A stretch of 64,000 bases of DNA from Petrachloros mirabilis ULC683 (GCF_009939295.1 NZ_WVIC01000027.1:1-64000), one strand, 5' to 3'. Positions 8,271 to 18,080 are shown, counted from the first letter of the stretch. Translations and numbers: made by a program. Notes: generated by a model not told the origin, from the sequence alone.

Positions 8271-9371
8271 CTAAGAAGAGCAGGACAGCTCCGAAACCGT
8301 ACTGGGATCAAGGGGAAGACAAACTGAAAACACACTACCCACTCTAGGAGTAGAGGTGCAAGAAATTTTACCGCGATGAGCCTGAATAATTTGCCGACAG
8401 AGGTGTAATCCTAAACCATGGCCTGACTGCTTATGGGTTCCCCGGCGAAAGCGCTCAAAAATTAAAAGCTGATTTTCTGGGGAAATGCCCTCTCCTGTGT
8501 CTTCTGTTGTAAGCTGCAATTCGGTGTCAACGCGCTGCACCTGCACCGTAATTGACCCCGTTTCGGTAAACTTAATGGCGTTGCTAACCAGGTTGGTCAG
8601 CACCCGACGCAACTCCAAGCGATCGCCACAAATCTCATGGGTATCAGCTTGCCAGACCACCCTCAACGTCAGAGACTTTTGTTCAGCTAGGGGAAATAAC
8701 TCCTGAACCACCTCGTAGACAAGAGCCTTGAAATCAAAGGTAATAAAGCTCAGCATCTTCTCGCCCACCTCATAGCAATGCACTTCCAGGAGGGTATTGA
8801 GCATTTGCAGCAAGTTTTCATTGCTGTGAATGATATTGCCCAGTGCTTCGTGCGCCTCAGAGGAGACTTGGCCATACACCCCTTGTTGCAACAGGGTTAA
8901 CATGCGATCTGCGGCCACCAGCGGAGTACGTAGATCATGGGTCAGGCAAGACACAAAATTTTCGCGCTGATCAATCGCGTACTTCAGACGCAGCAGCGAT
9001 CGCACCCTTGCCAGCAACTCATCAATTCTGACAGGCTTGCGAATAAAATCATCCGCACCCAGGTCTAGCCCCTTAACCACACTGGACTGTTCATGAGCCG
9101 TAATCAGCAAAATGGGGATATAGGGCAAGTTCGCCTCAGCTTGGCGAATTCGCTGCGTGACATCGTAGCCACTCATCCCCGGCATCATCACATCCAAAAT
9201 CAGCAAGTCAGGGGGCGACGCTTGAATTTCAGCCAAGGCCGACTGTCCATCCGAGGCCAATCGCACCAGATACCCCTCTCGTTCGAGGGTCAACTGAACC
9301 AGCACCAGATTATCGGGCGTGTCATCCACAGCCAGAATATTGAACGATGCAGGATTAGGGTAAGCAGACAT
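8271..9371 (-). CDS. REC-histidine kinase (hybrid two-component protein)
   Basis: A 366-residue soluble signalling protein with an N-terminal receiver domain (acidic pocket VDD at 15-17, phospho-acceptor Asp60 in LLILDVMMPG, Lys in RKPV) followed by a HisKA helix hairpin (phospho-accepting His145 in CLTHDLRTP) and a HATPase domain with the N box NLVSNAIKFT and G boxes DTGEGI and GHGLGLHL. The order receiver-then-kinase suggests that phosphorylation of the receiver modulates the kinase. It is the last gene of a tight minus-strand run behind the Rcp1-like regulator and another REC-kinase (50-base gap), so it is probably co-expressed with them. Confidence 0.9.
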   Translation of the reverse strand: MSAYPNPASFNILAVDDTPDNLVLVQLTLEREGYLVRLASDGQSALAEIQASPPDLLILDVMMPGMSGYDVTQRIRQAEANLPYIPILLITAHEQSSVVKGLDLGADDFIRKPVRIDELLARVRSLLRLKYAIDQRENFVSCLTHDLRTPLVAADRMLTLLQQGVYGQVSSEAHEALGNIIHSNENLLQMLNTLLEVHCYEVGEKMLSFITFDFKALVYEVVQELFPLAEQKSLTLRVVWQADTHEICGDRLELRRVLTNLVSNAIKFTETGSITVQVQRVDTELQLTTEDTGEGISPENQLLIFERFRRGTHKQSGHGLGLHLCRQIIQAHRGKISCTSTPRVGSVFSVCLPLDPSTVSELSCSS

Positions 9372-9421
9372 AGAAGGAATATTGGGGGTGGGTCAGCAGC
9401 AGAGAAACCGAGCAGCAGTGG

Positions 9422-10630
9422 CTAAGGCGGCGACACCCGCCGGGGAAATTGCACCCAAAATGTAGAGCCTTGGTTCACTTGGCTATCGACAGTAATGCTG
9501 CCTTGGATGGCCTCAACTAGAGATTTGGTAATTGCCAAGCCTAACCCCGTACCGGGGTGAAGCCGCGTCAGCGTTTGGTCAGCCTGACGAAAGGGCTGAA
9601 AAATGGCCGTCAGATAGTCTGAGGGAATGCCAACCCCAGTATCCTGAACCCCAATCTCTAGGGTGTCATTCTCTAGGGCTTGCACTGTAATTCGCACACC
9701 TCCTGTCTCTGTAAATTTAATCCCATTGCCAATCAAGTTCATCAGGATACGTCGGATACAGTCTTGATCCGTGTGAACCTCTGGATTTTGCAGCCGAATG
9801 TCTAGATCCAGGAATAAACTTTTCTGAATGGCCAACACTCTTAACTCTTCAGCAGTCAGTTGCACCAGTTTGACTAAATCAAAGTCACTGACGCGTAGAT
9901 TTAAGTGACCTGCCTCAATTTTGGAGAAATCTAACACTTCGTTAAGCATGACCAGAAGATTTTGGCTATTGTTCAAAATCCGACTCACCATATCCAACTG
10001 TTGAGCTGTCAGTGGATCAGGATACTGCTCCCGCAAAAGCTGCGAAAAACCCATAATGGCATTCATCGGGGTGCGCAATTCGTGGGAAATCGTGGCCAGA
10101 AACTGGGATTTTAACTTTGACGCCTCAATTAGCTTTTTGTTCTGGCATTCAATTTGCTGACGCTGACTCTCTAGCTCCTGGTTTTGACGCAGCAACTGCT
10201 CGTTGGTGGTACGCAACTGCTGGTTCGCTAGTTCTGCCGCTCGCTCAGCTCGGGAAAGGCGCACAGCATTTTGCAGTACCTGAGACAATCGCTCGGGGGT
10301 GACTTTGGACTTAGCCAAATAGTCGGAGGCCCCAGCTTTCATGATTTCTACAGCCAGTTGCTCATCGCCCTGACCCGTCAAAACAATCAGCGGCACCCGA
10401 ATACCCAGTTCATCCAGTTGCCGGATTAAGTCCAAGCCATCTTGATCAGGCAGTCGGTAGTCTAAAAAAGCACAGTCAAAAGATTGCTCCTGTAACGTTT
10501 TGATGGCATCGGCGCAGTCCGTCGCTTCGACCAAACTTATCGATAGACCCGTGTTCCGCAAAGCTCGCCCGATGGCCATGCGATCGACAATGTCATCATC
10601 AACGATCAGAATATGTAGCTTTTCATCCAT
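9422..10630 (-). CDS. REC-histidine kinase with coiled-coil linker
   Basis: A 402-residue soluble protein: a receiver (DDD at 11-13, Asp57 in CAFLDYRLPD, Lys in LAKSK), a roughly 45-residue glutamine-rich coiled coil (about 125-170), HisKA with His183 in ISHELRTPMN and a HATPase domain with NLIGNGIKFT, DTGVGI and GTGLGLAI. It starts six bases after the stop of the Rcp1-like regulator, which strongly suggests one transcript. The likely job is relay of phosphate between the upstream sensor, the single-domain regulator and the final kinase; this is inferred from neighbourhood only. Confidence 0.9.
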   Translation of the reverse strand: MDEKLHILIVDDDIVDRMAIGRALRNTGLSISLVEATDCADAIKTLQEQSFDCAFLDYRLPDQDGLDLIRQLDELGIRVPLIVLTGQGDEQLAVEIMKAGASDYLAKSKVTPERLSQVLQNAVRLSRAERAAELANQQLRTTNEQLLRQNQELESQRQQIECQNKKLIEASKLKSQFLATISHELRTPMNAIMGFSQLLREQYPDPLTAQQLDMVSRILNNSQNLLVMLNEVLDFSKIEAGHLNLRVSDFDLVKLVQLTAEELRVLAIQKSLFLDLDIRLQNPEVHTDQDCIRRILMNLIGNGIKFTETGGVRITVQALENDTLEIGVQDTGVGIPSDYLTAIFQPFRQADQTLTRLHPGTGLGLAITKSLVEAIQGSITVDSQVNQGSTFWVQFPRRVSPP

Positions 10631-10636
10631 GGGATT

Positions 10637-11068
10637 TTAAAGCAATTCACACAGCGTCCAATATCGATTGAGGGCAACCATCACCTCTGCAAATTTAGAA
10701 AAGGTGACTGGCTTGAGAATATAGCCAGCAACATTGAGGTTGTAGGCTTCAATGCGATCGCGCTCTTCATTGGACGTGGTAAGCATAATCACTGGAATGC
10801 TTCTGAGCTCTGGATCCTGGCGCAGGGCATGCAGAAACTCTAGCCCGTTCATCCGTGGCATATTCAGGTCGAGCAGAATCAACCGCCGCTCTTTCGGCAA
10901 AACAGAGGGTTGTCCCTCTCGTCCCCGTAACATCGCCAGAGCTTCGACCCCATTTTCGGCAACGTACAATGGATTAGTGATGTTGTGCTTCACAAATGCA
11001 CGCCTGACATTCATGATGTCCACATCATCATCTTCCACTAGTAAAACATTGATAATCTTGTCCTCCAT
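10637..11068 (-). CDS. Rcp1-like single-domain response regulator
   Basis: A 143-residue CheY-like receiver with the acidic pocket EDDD (12-15), phospho-acceptor Asp67 in LLDLNMPRMNGLEFL and Lys in YILKPVTF. The extended loop between strands (REGQPSVLPKERR) and the LNMPRMNGLEFLHALR stretch are typical of the Rcp1 class that partners cyanobacterial phytochromes and related kinases. There is no output domain. It sits 262 bases downstream of a multi-PAS kinase whose H box is of the phytochrome class, the expected cognate partner, and six bases upstream of a REC-kinase. Confidence 0.9.
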   Translation of the reverse strand: MEDKIINVLLVEDDDVDIMNVRRAFVKHNITNPLYVAENGVEALAMLRGREGQPSVLPKERRLILLDLNMPRMNGLEFLHALRQDPELRSIPVIMLTTSNEERDRIEAYNLNVAGYILKPVTFSKFAEVMVALNRYWTLCELL

Positions 11069-11330
11069 GGAAGTTCAAAACACAAATAGCATAATAATTG
11101 TTACAATTTTTTTGTAATGAGTCTAGCTTACAGACTTGCTCCCCTGCTTTACCTCATCTTCAGGAAAGAGCTATGCTAAAAAATAATCTCTCTTCAGATA
11201 GAGAAGGTCGTTAATAGACTGCCCCAACTCATTAGTTTAGCCTAGCTCTTAGGGCTGATGGTGAGTTCGAGTTAGCAGTTGACTGCAAATGTTGGCATTT
11301 GCAATCATAATGCACCCTTCTGAAGAGAGA

Positions 11331-14300
11331 TTAGCTATCCTTAGGCCAGGTAAAACGAAAGGTCGCTCCCTGACCCACCTGAGACTCCAGCAGAATCTTG
11401 CCCTTGCGCGCCTCAATCAGTTTTTTGACAATGGACAAGCCAATGCCCGTATTTTCAGAGCGATCTCGCGCCTCTAGGGTCTGAAAAATGCCAAAAATTC
11501 GCTCATGGTACTCTGGGGCGATGCCCTGACCATCATCCCGAACCCTAAATTCCACGAAATGCCCCTGATCTTGAGCGCCAATCTCAATACAGCCATCTTC
11601 GCGGTCATGGTGCTTAATCGCATTGCTGATTAAGTTAGCAAACACCTGCTGCAAGGGCAACCGTTCACTCCGCAGGGTCGGCATCGGCGCAATCTGAATC
11701 GAGAACTGGGGCGGCACTCCCAAAAAGTCGAGGATTTCCGCTAGTAACTGGCCAACCTCAATCACCTCGATCTCGACCGTCTGGCGTCCTGCCCGAGAAT
11801 ACTCCAGCAGTCCATTGATCAGGTTTTCCATCCGTTGCACCCGTCCCCGCAGAAGATTCATTTGCACCCGGGTTTCATCAGTGAGTTGAGCCTGAAGGTC
11901 TTCTTCAATCCACTCAGAAAGATTGGCAATTGCCCGCAGCGGCGCTTTGAGGTCATGGGATGTGACATAGGCAAACTGATCGAGTTCTTGATTGCGCTTT
12001 TCCAGTTGAGCGGTCGTGTGGAGCAATACTGCATTCAGTTGGGTGAGTTCATCAGCCCGTGCTTGCAACACGGCCTCTGTCTGCTTGCGTTCGGTAATGT
12101 CGTTGAGGGTGCCCAGGGTGCCTGCAATCTGGTCTGCTTCGTCTCGGTAGCACCGCACATTGATCTCTAGCCAGCGAAAGCGACCACTCTGGGTGAGGCT
12201 GCGAAACTCATGGAAATAGGCATCTCGCCAGCCTTCGATTAGAGAGCGAAATAAATCGAGACCGTGGGCTTGATCCGCTTCGTCATAAATCAACTCTGTG
12301 AAGCAGGTGTGCAAACTCTCGGCAATCTCTCGCCCCGTGATGGCGGTCCAGGCGGGTGTCAGAAACACCCAATTGCCCTGGCGATCGGTTTGAAAAATGA
12401 CCTCCTGGACGCTGTTGACCACGGTACGATAGCGCTGCTCACTGTGAACCAAGGCTTCAGCAGTCTGTTTGCGTTCTGTAATGTCTTCAAAGGCGAGCCC
12501 AAGACACTGTTCCGGCAAGGGAAAAGCTTTGACGGCAAAGATGCTGGGCTTGACCCGTTCATCTCTATACTGAACTTCTTCTAGGTTGCGCCCTTCCTGG
12601 GTCAGAATCACCTCAATGTAGCTGGTCAATAACTCGCTATTAATGATGCCCGGAAACACCTGGTCAATTCGTCGTCCCAGTTCAGCTTGTAAGTCTATGC
12701 CTAACAGTTGAGAGGTGGCTGGGTTCGCAGCCACTAGGCGAAGGCTGCCAAAGTCTTGGGAATCCTCAAGCTGCCACACAAGAAAGCCCACCGGGATATT
12801 TTGAGCCACATTTAAGTAAAGTTCAGCTTGCCGCCGCGCTTCTTGTTCCCGAGCGAGCAACTCGTCTTGGCGGCGATTGACGGCTTCAAGTTGGGCGGTG
12901 CGATGGCGCACCCGTTGCTCAAGTTCTTCGTTCAGTTGGGCGATTTGCAGTTCGGCCCATTTGCGTTCACTAATGTCTTGAAGAGAGCCCACCATGCGAA
13001 TGGGCTGTCCGCTTTGATCCCATTGGGCTTGGCCGCGAGCGAGAAACCATTTGTAGTGGCCATTTTTGCAGTGCATTCGATACTCAGCCACATATTGATC
13101 ACAACGATGCTCTAGGTGTCTCTGTACCTGCTGCATTGTGGCTTCAATATCTTCGGCATGAACCAGTTGCCGCCAGCTTTCCAGGGTATTTGACAACTCT
13201 GCGTCGGCATAACCCAGCATGGCTTTCATCCGGGTAGACATAAACAGGTCTCCCGTGGTCACCGTCCAGTCAAAAATGCCGTCTCCGGTTCCCTGGAGGG
13301 CCAGTTGCCAGCGTTCTTCACTTTCTCTGAGTTGGATTTCGGCTTGTCGCCGCTGGGTAATATCTCGACCTTCGGCAATGAGCAGAACGACAGCGCCAGA
13401 CTCATCACAAATGGGCTTGAGGGAAAAGTCAATCACAGCGTGGGTATCGCCTGCGCCCCGAACGGTGACTTCATAGCGAATAAATTCGTTGGCTGCTGCC
13501 TGCTCTACGGCATGCCTCACTCTGGTTTGGGTGTCAGGGGAAATCTGCCACCAGTAGGTGTCCCAAATGGGTTTGCCGACCACTTCATCGAGGGGGATGC
13601 CCCCAAAGTCCAATGCGGACTGATTGGCCTCTAAAATGACTCCATCAGTTTGCAGCAGACCAATGAATTGAAAGGTCTGGTTAAACAAGGCTCGAAATTT
13701 ACGCTCACTGGCCTGAAGCGATCGTTCGATTTCCTTGCGCTCGGTGATGTCGCGCATGGCAACGACGGCTCCTAGTTTGCGACCCTCTGCGCCGATGATG
13801 GGGTCACCGCTCACTAGCACCGTGCGTGGCTGCCCCTGCTTGGGTAAAATCATCATCTCAACACCCTGTACCGATTCCCCCTGCAAGGCTCGATAAAGGG
13901 GCACTTCTTCAGGGCGAAGGGGGGTTTGGCCATCGGTGTGATAGAGGCTATAGTAGTTGGGCCATTTTTCTGCCGGGATGGCAGCCTCAGGTAGGTTATG
14001 GAATTCTCGGGTGGCTCGGTTAAACAGGCGCAACACGCCGTTGGCGTCACAGGCAACGATGCCTTCGGCTAAGTTGTCGAGCAGGGCATGGATAAATTGC
14101 TGTCGATTTTGAAGGACAGCATTCATTTCTAAAATTGACTCGATGTTGATGTAGGTGCCCCCCCATCCCTGGATCTGGCCAGCGGCGTCAAAGTGGGGGT
14201 AAGCCCGAGCCAGAAAGGTTTGATAGAGTCCGTCTGCTCCTAATAGCCGCAAGGTTAGCTCAAAGGGGTGGGGGTCGGAATGGCTTTGGTGCCAGTGGGC

Positions 14301-14549
14301 TTGGATGCGATCGCAGTCTTCGGGATGGACAAATTTCAAGAAATTCCACCCCAACGCCACTTGAGGAGACTGGCCAGTGTAGTCCTGCCAGCGAGCGTTG
14401 AGTGCAATCAAGTGCCCCCAAGGATCGGCCCGCCAAGTCATATCTGGAAAGATATCTAAACCAGAACTAGGCGGTAAAGTAGATCGCAACTGCTCAAGTT
14501 CTTGACAAAGCTGCTGAATTTGAGCTTGGGCTTGGTGAAGAGCATCCAT
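11331..14549 (-). CDS. Multi-PAS sensor histidine kinase
   Basis: A 1072-residue soluble sensor. I count at least six PAS-like segments, each closing with a PAC motif of the ITERK/ISERK kind (DITERKEI, DITQRRQ, DISERKWA, DITERKQT twice, plus the first DMTWRADPWG domain). A coiled coil (ELEQRVRHRTAQLEAVN) lies in the middle and the C-terminus has the HisKA with SHDLKAPLRAIANL and a HATPase with NLISNAIKHH, DDGQGIAP and NTGIGLSI. The SHDLKAPLRAI form of the H box is the class found in cyanobacterial phytochromes that signal to Rcp1-type regulators, and such a regulator lies directly downstream. No GAF/bilin-binding domain or membrane segment is visible, so the stimulus may be redox or a small ligand. 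Confidence 0.92.
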   Translation of the reverse strand: MDALHQAQAQIQQLCQELEQLRSTLPPSSGLDIFPDMTWRADPWGHLIALNARWQDYTGQSPQVALGWNFLKFVHPEDCDRIQAHWHQSHSDPHPFELTLRLLGADGLYQTFLARAYPHFDAAGQIQGWGGTYINIESILEMNAVLQNRQQFIHALLDNLAEGIVACDANGVLRLFNRATREFHNLPEAAIPAEKWPNYYSLYHTDGQTPLRPEEVPLYRALQGESVQGVEMMILPKQGQPRTVLVSGDPIIGAEGRKLGAVVAMRDITERKEIERSLQASERKFRALFNQTFQFIGLLQTDGVILEANQSALDFGGIPLDEVVGKPIWDTYWWQISPDTQTRVRHAVEQAAANEFIRYEVTVRGAGDTHAVIDFSLKPICDESGAVVLLIAEGRDITQRRQAEIQLRESEERWQLALQGTGDGIFDWTVTTGDLFMSTRMKAMLGYADAELSNTLESWRQLVHAEDIEATMQQVQRHLEHRCDQYVAEYRMHCKNGHYKWFLARGQAQWDQSGQPIRMVGSLQDISERKWAELQIAQLNEELEQRVRHRTAQLEAVNRRQDELLAREQEARRQAELYLNVAQNIPVGFLVWQLEDSQDFGSLRLVAANPATSQLLGIDLQAELGRRIDQVFPGIINSELLTSYIEVILTQEGRNLEEVQYRDERVKPSIFAVKAFPLPEQCLGLAFEDITERKQTAEALVHSEQRYRTVVNSVQEVIFQTDRQGNWVFLTPAWTAITGREIAESLHTCFTELIYDEADQAHGLDLFRSLIEGWRDAYFHEFRSLTQSGRFRWLEINVRCYRDEADQIAGTLGTLNDITERKQTEAVLQARADELTQLNAVLLHTTAQLEKRNQELDQFAYVTSHDLKAPLRAIANLSEWIEEDLQAQLTDETRVQMNLLRGRVQRMENLINGLLEYSRAGRQTVEIEVIEVGQLLAEILDFLGVPPQFSIQIAPMPTLRSERLPLQQVFANLISNAIKHHDREDGCIEIGAQDQGHFVEFRVRDDGQGIAPEYHERIFGIFQTLEARDRSENTGIGLSIVKKLIEARKGKILLESQVGQGATFRFTWPKDS

Positions 14550-14598
14550 CGGAACATCAGAACGGGAAGACAGGCGGTCGAAAAGTTGTTAGTGCAAC

Positions 14599-14686
14599 TA
14601 TAGCGGTTCTCACCTGAGTGAGATACGGGGTGTGGGGGCAGTGCCCCCTGCACCCCATGTACTCCATTGATCTGTAAACCGCTATA
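14599..14686. repeat. 88-bp inverted-repeat element in mgtE upstream spacer
   Basis: Ends TATAGCGGTT (14599-14608) and AACCGCTATA (14677-14686) are perfect 10-bp inverted repeats. The interior carries a second palindrome, GGGGGCAGTGCCCCC (14634-14648), extended by GGGGTG and CACCCC. The whole can fold as a long hairpin. Sequences beginning TATAGCGGTT are a recurrent theme in cyanobacterial spacers, so this is probably a MITE-like repeat. The rest of the 354-base gap (14550-14903) shows no gene; the AGGGG ribosome site for mgtE is at 14891-14895. Confidence 0.75.
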
Positions 14687-14903
14687 TAACAAGCTCCCCA
14701 GAGCAGGATTCAAAGATTCATGGCAGGAAGAGACTTCCCGTTCAAATTTGCTCTGGCCTGACTGTCAACCCGTCGTGATCTGCTGAAGCCCCAATTCTTC
14801 AGCTCGACTCTGCCCCCTGTAGACTAGAACAGCAGGCGAGCCTCAAGCTCGCTAAACTTAGGAACTGGGCAAGCGCCCGATCATTTCAGTAGGGGTACTT
14901 TTG

Positions 14904-16277
14904 ATGACTGAGGATCTTCGTGAATCTGTGGGGTCGCAGCTCCAAGCATTGCTCGCAGCAGAAGATTTTCAAACCGCGAAAGCACTGTTAGCACCAGCTC
15001 AGCCCGTAGATGTCGCTGAAGCCATTGCCGAGCTGCCTGAGGCGATGCAGGTGATTGCCTTCCGATTGCTCCCCAAAGATGAAGCCATTGAAGTCTATGA
15101 ATATCTAGATGCCAGCATTCAGCAATCCCTGATTGAGCGATTTAAGCAGCAGGATGTTCTCGAACTAGTAGAGCGAATGTCCCCCGATGATCGGGTCAGG
15201 CTGTTTGACGAGCTGCCAGCCAAAGTTGTGCGTCGCCTGTCTCAGAACATGAGTGCTGCCGAGCGACAGGCCACGGCCCTACTGTTGGGCTATCCCCCCG
15301 GAACTGCCGGACGGATGATGACCCCAGAATATCTATCTCTGCGGGAAAACATGACCGTGACTGAGGCCATTGCCCGCACCCGCACCCTAGCCAGAACGAC
15401 GGAAACCATTTATGCACTCTACGTCACAGACGCAGCCCGAAAGCTCACTGGCATTCTCTCCTTAAGGGATCTGCTCACCGCTCCCCTAGACCAAACCATT
15501 GGAGACACGATGACCCGTGATGTGGTTTACGTACAAACGGATACGGATCAAGAAGAAGTCGCCCGCCAGATTCAGCGCTATGACTTTCTAGCCATTCCAG
15601 TGGTCGATTACGAGGGACAGTTGGTTGGCATCATCACTGTAGACGATGTTTTAGATGTTTTAGAGCAAGAAAACACCGAGGATATCTATACCCTGGGTGG
15701 GGTGCAGTCCAATGGCGACGACTACTTCCAGGCCAGCTTGATCACGGTGGCGCGGCGACGGGTGGTTTGGTTGTTGATTTTGTTGGTGACCAACACCGCC
15801 ACCAGCTTAGTCATTCAAAGTCAAGAAGCCGTGCTAGAGCGCGTAGTGGCTCTGGCTGCCTTTATTCCATTGCTCATTGATACCGGCGGCAATGTCGGGG
15901 CTCAGTCTTCAACAGTCGTGATTCGCGGTCTCAATCTAGACAAAGTAGAAACGCGCCAAGCCCTGAACATTATTAAGCGAGAAGCCATTGCCGGAGCCTT
16001 GCTCGGGGTGATGCTAGGCGGCGTTGTCTTCCTGTGGGCTTATATCCTTCAAGGCAACCTCGTGGTGGCATCGTCGGTGGCATCAAGTTTGGCTGCTATT
16101 TCTTTTTTGGCTTCGGTAGCTGGTGCGGCGCTACCCATGCTGTTTCGGGCAATTGGCTTAGATCCAGCCCTGATGTCAGCGCCGTTTATTACCACTGCGG
16201 TGGATGTGTTTGGAGTCTTGATCTACCTGAACGTGGCTCGCAGTATTCTGTCTTGGGGAAGTTCTGAGCCCTGGTAA
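14904..16277 (+). CDS. mgtE: Magnesium transporter MgtE
   Basis: Inner-membrane magnesium channel. The N-terminal superhelical MgtE_N domain (about 10-130) is followed by two CBS domains (about 135-255; GIITVDDVLDVLEQE ends the second) that sense cytosolic magnesium, a connecting helix and about five membrane segments from residue 280 onward. The pore signature ALAAFIPLLIDTGGNVGAQS and the later PALMSAPFITTAVDVFGV match the family. I use the ATG at 14904, eight bases after AGGGG; a TTG directly before it is also in frame. The length of 457 residues is normal. It faces murJ in a convergent arrangement. Confidence 0.96.
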   Translation: MTEDLRESVGSQLQALLAAEDFQTAKALLAPAQPVDVAEAIAELPEAMQVIAFRLLPKDEAIEVYEYLDASIQQSLIERFKQQDVLELVERMSPDDRVRLFDELPAKVVRRLSQNMSAAERQATALLLGYPPGTAGRMMTPEYLSLRENMTVTEAIARTRTLARTTETIYALYVTDAARKLTGILSLRDLLTAPLDQTIGDTMTRDVVYVQTDTDQEEVARQIQRYDFLAIPVVDYEGQLVGIITVDDVLDVLEQENTEDIYTLGGVQSNGDDYFQASLITVARRRVVWLLILLVTNTATSLVIQSQEAVLERVVALAAFIPLLIDTGGNVGAQSSTVVIRGLNLDKVETRQALNIIKREAIAGALLGVMLGGVVFLWAYILQGNLVVASSVASSLAAISFLASVAGAALPMLFRAIGLDPALMSAPFITTAVDVFGVLIYLNVARSILSWGSSEPW

Positions 16278-16295
16278 GTGGGAGCCGACTTGCAC

Positions 16296-17879
16296 CTACT
16301 GAAACTTGGACAAAAAAGGTAGTTTTTGACTCAATCGCTCCACAAAAAAGCTCACTTCAGAGAGCTTTAACCAGGCCACGATCGCAGCAAAAATCAGCAT
16401 GCCCACGGCACCGGAAATTCCAATATTCAGCAGTTGAATCAAGAGACCCTCCTCACCCCAGATCCGTTGGACTCCCATGAGGGTTGCCCAGACTGCTGCC
16501 CCAGTGACCAGACTACCCAATCCCAGCCCCAAAACTGGCTCGGTTATTTGACGCCAAGGGAGCCCCTGCAAGCGCTGATTCAAAATCCACAGAAGGGCGG
16601 CCATGGAAATGATATTGACCCCCACCGTAGCCATTGCTAGACCGGCTGCCCCAAAGGTCTGGGTGAACAGAAAGCAAAACAGGGCATTTAACCCCAAACC
16701 CCAAAGCGTAATTTTCAAAGGGGTTTTGCCATCTCCAAGTCCGTAAAACACGCGCACGAGCACATCTCGACCCAAATAAAAGAACATGCCCACGGCATAG
16801 GCCAGCAAAATTGAAGACACCAAGTTGGAAGCTGAGAGGTCAAATTCTCGACGCTCATACACAATGCGCACAGCAGGTAGGGCAAGGGCTGCCATCAAGG
16901 CCCCAATCGGCATCATGCTCATAGCTGTTAGGACTAAACTCTGACGAATGCGATCTTTGAGTTCTGGCCAGTCGGGGGGCATGGCCAGCCGCGAGAAAAT
17001 AGGCATATAGGGCACCAAGATCACATTGGAGAGAATTCCCAGGGGTGTCAAAAACAACAGTTGGGCATATCCCAATGCTGAGGCAGCGCCCACCGGCAAC
17101 TGCGACGCGAAAAACATACTGATATAAACGCTGATCAATAACATGCCCGATGAGAGCGTGGCTGGCCCCATCAATCGATACAGCTCTTGCACCCCAGGCC
17201 GATTAAACTGAAAGCGCAGGCGCAAGGTGCCCATGCCAGACTTCCACTGAGCCGGAATTTGGGCAAACCATTGTAAAAAGCCACCTGCCAAGGTGCCCCA
17301 GGCCAACACCGCTGGCCCAAAGGTATCTGCAAAAAACCAAATGCCAATGATCACCGTGACGCTCGACAACAGGGGACTAATCGAGGGCAACCAGTACTGA
17401 TCGGAGGCATTCAGGGTGCCAAAGCCAATGCCAATGAGTCCGGACAAAACAGCTAAGGGTGCCATGATTTGAAACTGCTGCACGGCAATCGCCTGTACTT
17501 CTGCCGGGGCACCGGGGGCAATCAACTGAATGATGGGGGCAGCAAACACCATCAGCAGTGTTGCCAAAATCAGCAGTAATAGCCCCACCAGGGTGTTAAT
17601 GGTTTCAATCAGGGGGGCAGCTTCTGAGCGAGGACGTTTAGACAAAACGCTGATGATGGAGCTATGAAACGGCCCGTTGATGCCACCTAGCAAAATAAAC
17701 AGAAAGCCTGGAATGATATAAGCGTAGTTATAGGCGTCTACCACGGCACCCACCCCAAATTCGGCGGCAATGGCTTGTTGGCGGACTAGGCCGGCCAGCT
17801 TACTGATTAGGGTGGCGATCGCCACGATGGTGGCAATGCTGGCCAAAGAACGACTGGATTTTGGGGATACGTCTGTCAC
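16296..17879 (-). CDS. murJ: Lipid II flippase MurJ (MviN family)
   Basis: Predicted 527-residue integral membrane protein with about 14 hydrophobic segments, the MOP-superfamily flippase that moves lipid-linked peptidoglycan precursor across the inner membrane. The family hallmarks are visible: an N-terminal ATLISKLAGLVRQQAIAAEFG helix with positively charged residues, the LLGGINGPFHSS segment and later YLGRDVLVRVFYGLGDGKTPLK. The length is typical of cyanobacterial MurJ. It is convergent with mgtE (18-base gap) and its upstream region contains a decayed EIIA-like fragment on the same strand. Confidence 0.95.
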   Translation of the reverse strand: MTDVSPKSSRSLASIATIVAIATLISKLAGLVRQQAIAAEFGVGAVVDAYNYAYIIPGFLFILLGGINGPFHSSIISVLSKRPRSEAAPLIETINTLVGLLLLILATLLMVFAAPIIQLIAPGAPAEVQAIAVQQFQIMAPLAVLSGLIGIGFGTLNASDQYWLPSISPLLSSVTVIIGIWFFADTFGPAVLAWGTLAGGFLQWFAQIPAQWKSGMGTLRLRFQFNRPGVQELYRLMGPATLSSGMLLISVYISMFFASQLPVGAASALGYAQLLFLTPLGILSNVILVPYMPIFSRLAMPPDWPELKDRIRQSLVLTAMSMMPIGALMAALALPAVRIVYERREFDLSASNLVSSILLAYAVGMFFYLGRDVLVRVFYGLGDGKTPLKITLWGLGLNALFCFLFTQTFGAAGLAMATVGVNIISMAALLWILNQRLQGLPWRQITEPVLGLGLGSLVTGAAVWATLMGVQRIWGEEGLLIQLLNIGISGAVGMLIFAAIVAWLKLSEVSFFVERLSQKLPFLSKFQ

Positions 17880-17908
17880 AAAAGTTTAAGATCAGGATCA
17901 ACACTCAC

Positions 17909-18055
17909 TTAGTTTAAGGCACGACAGGCAAGCAGATCGTCCAGGGTGTCCGGTTGCGAGAAATAGCGTGCGATCGCAGCCAGTTGGGTCAAGTGATCCT
18001 GAGTAGACTGTTGGGCAGGGCTGAGCAGCAGGACAATCACAATAGACCTTGACAG
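17909..18055 (-). pseudogene. PTS EIIA (type 2)-like C-terminal gene remnant
   Basis: On the minus strand an open frame ending in TAA at 17909-17911 encodes about 48 residues: SIVIVLLLSPAQQS, then DHLTQLAAIARYFSQPD, then LDDLLACRALN. This is the layout of the last strand-helix-helix of PTS_EIIA_2 domains (V-LLL-P then HLQLLA-IARLL-DP). No start codon or N-terminal half with the active histidine is present, and an in-frame stop and an inverted repeat lie just upstream. In cyanobacteria such domains occur at the C-terminus of ion transporters and channels, so this may be the tail of a lost transporter gene. Confidence 0.55.
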
Positions 18056-18080
18056 TTTTATTTGGCTTCGTTAAGGTTTA

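Noticed and set aside
14904-14910. TTG at 14901 as the mgtE start
   Set aside because: The adjacent ATG has the better spacing from AGGGG and no conserved residue is gained.
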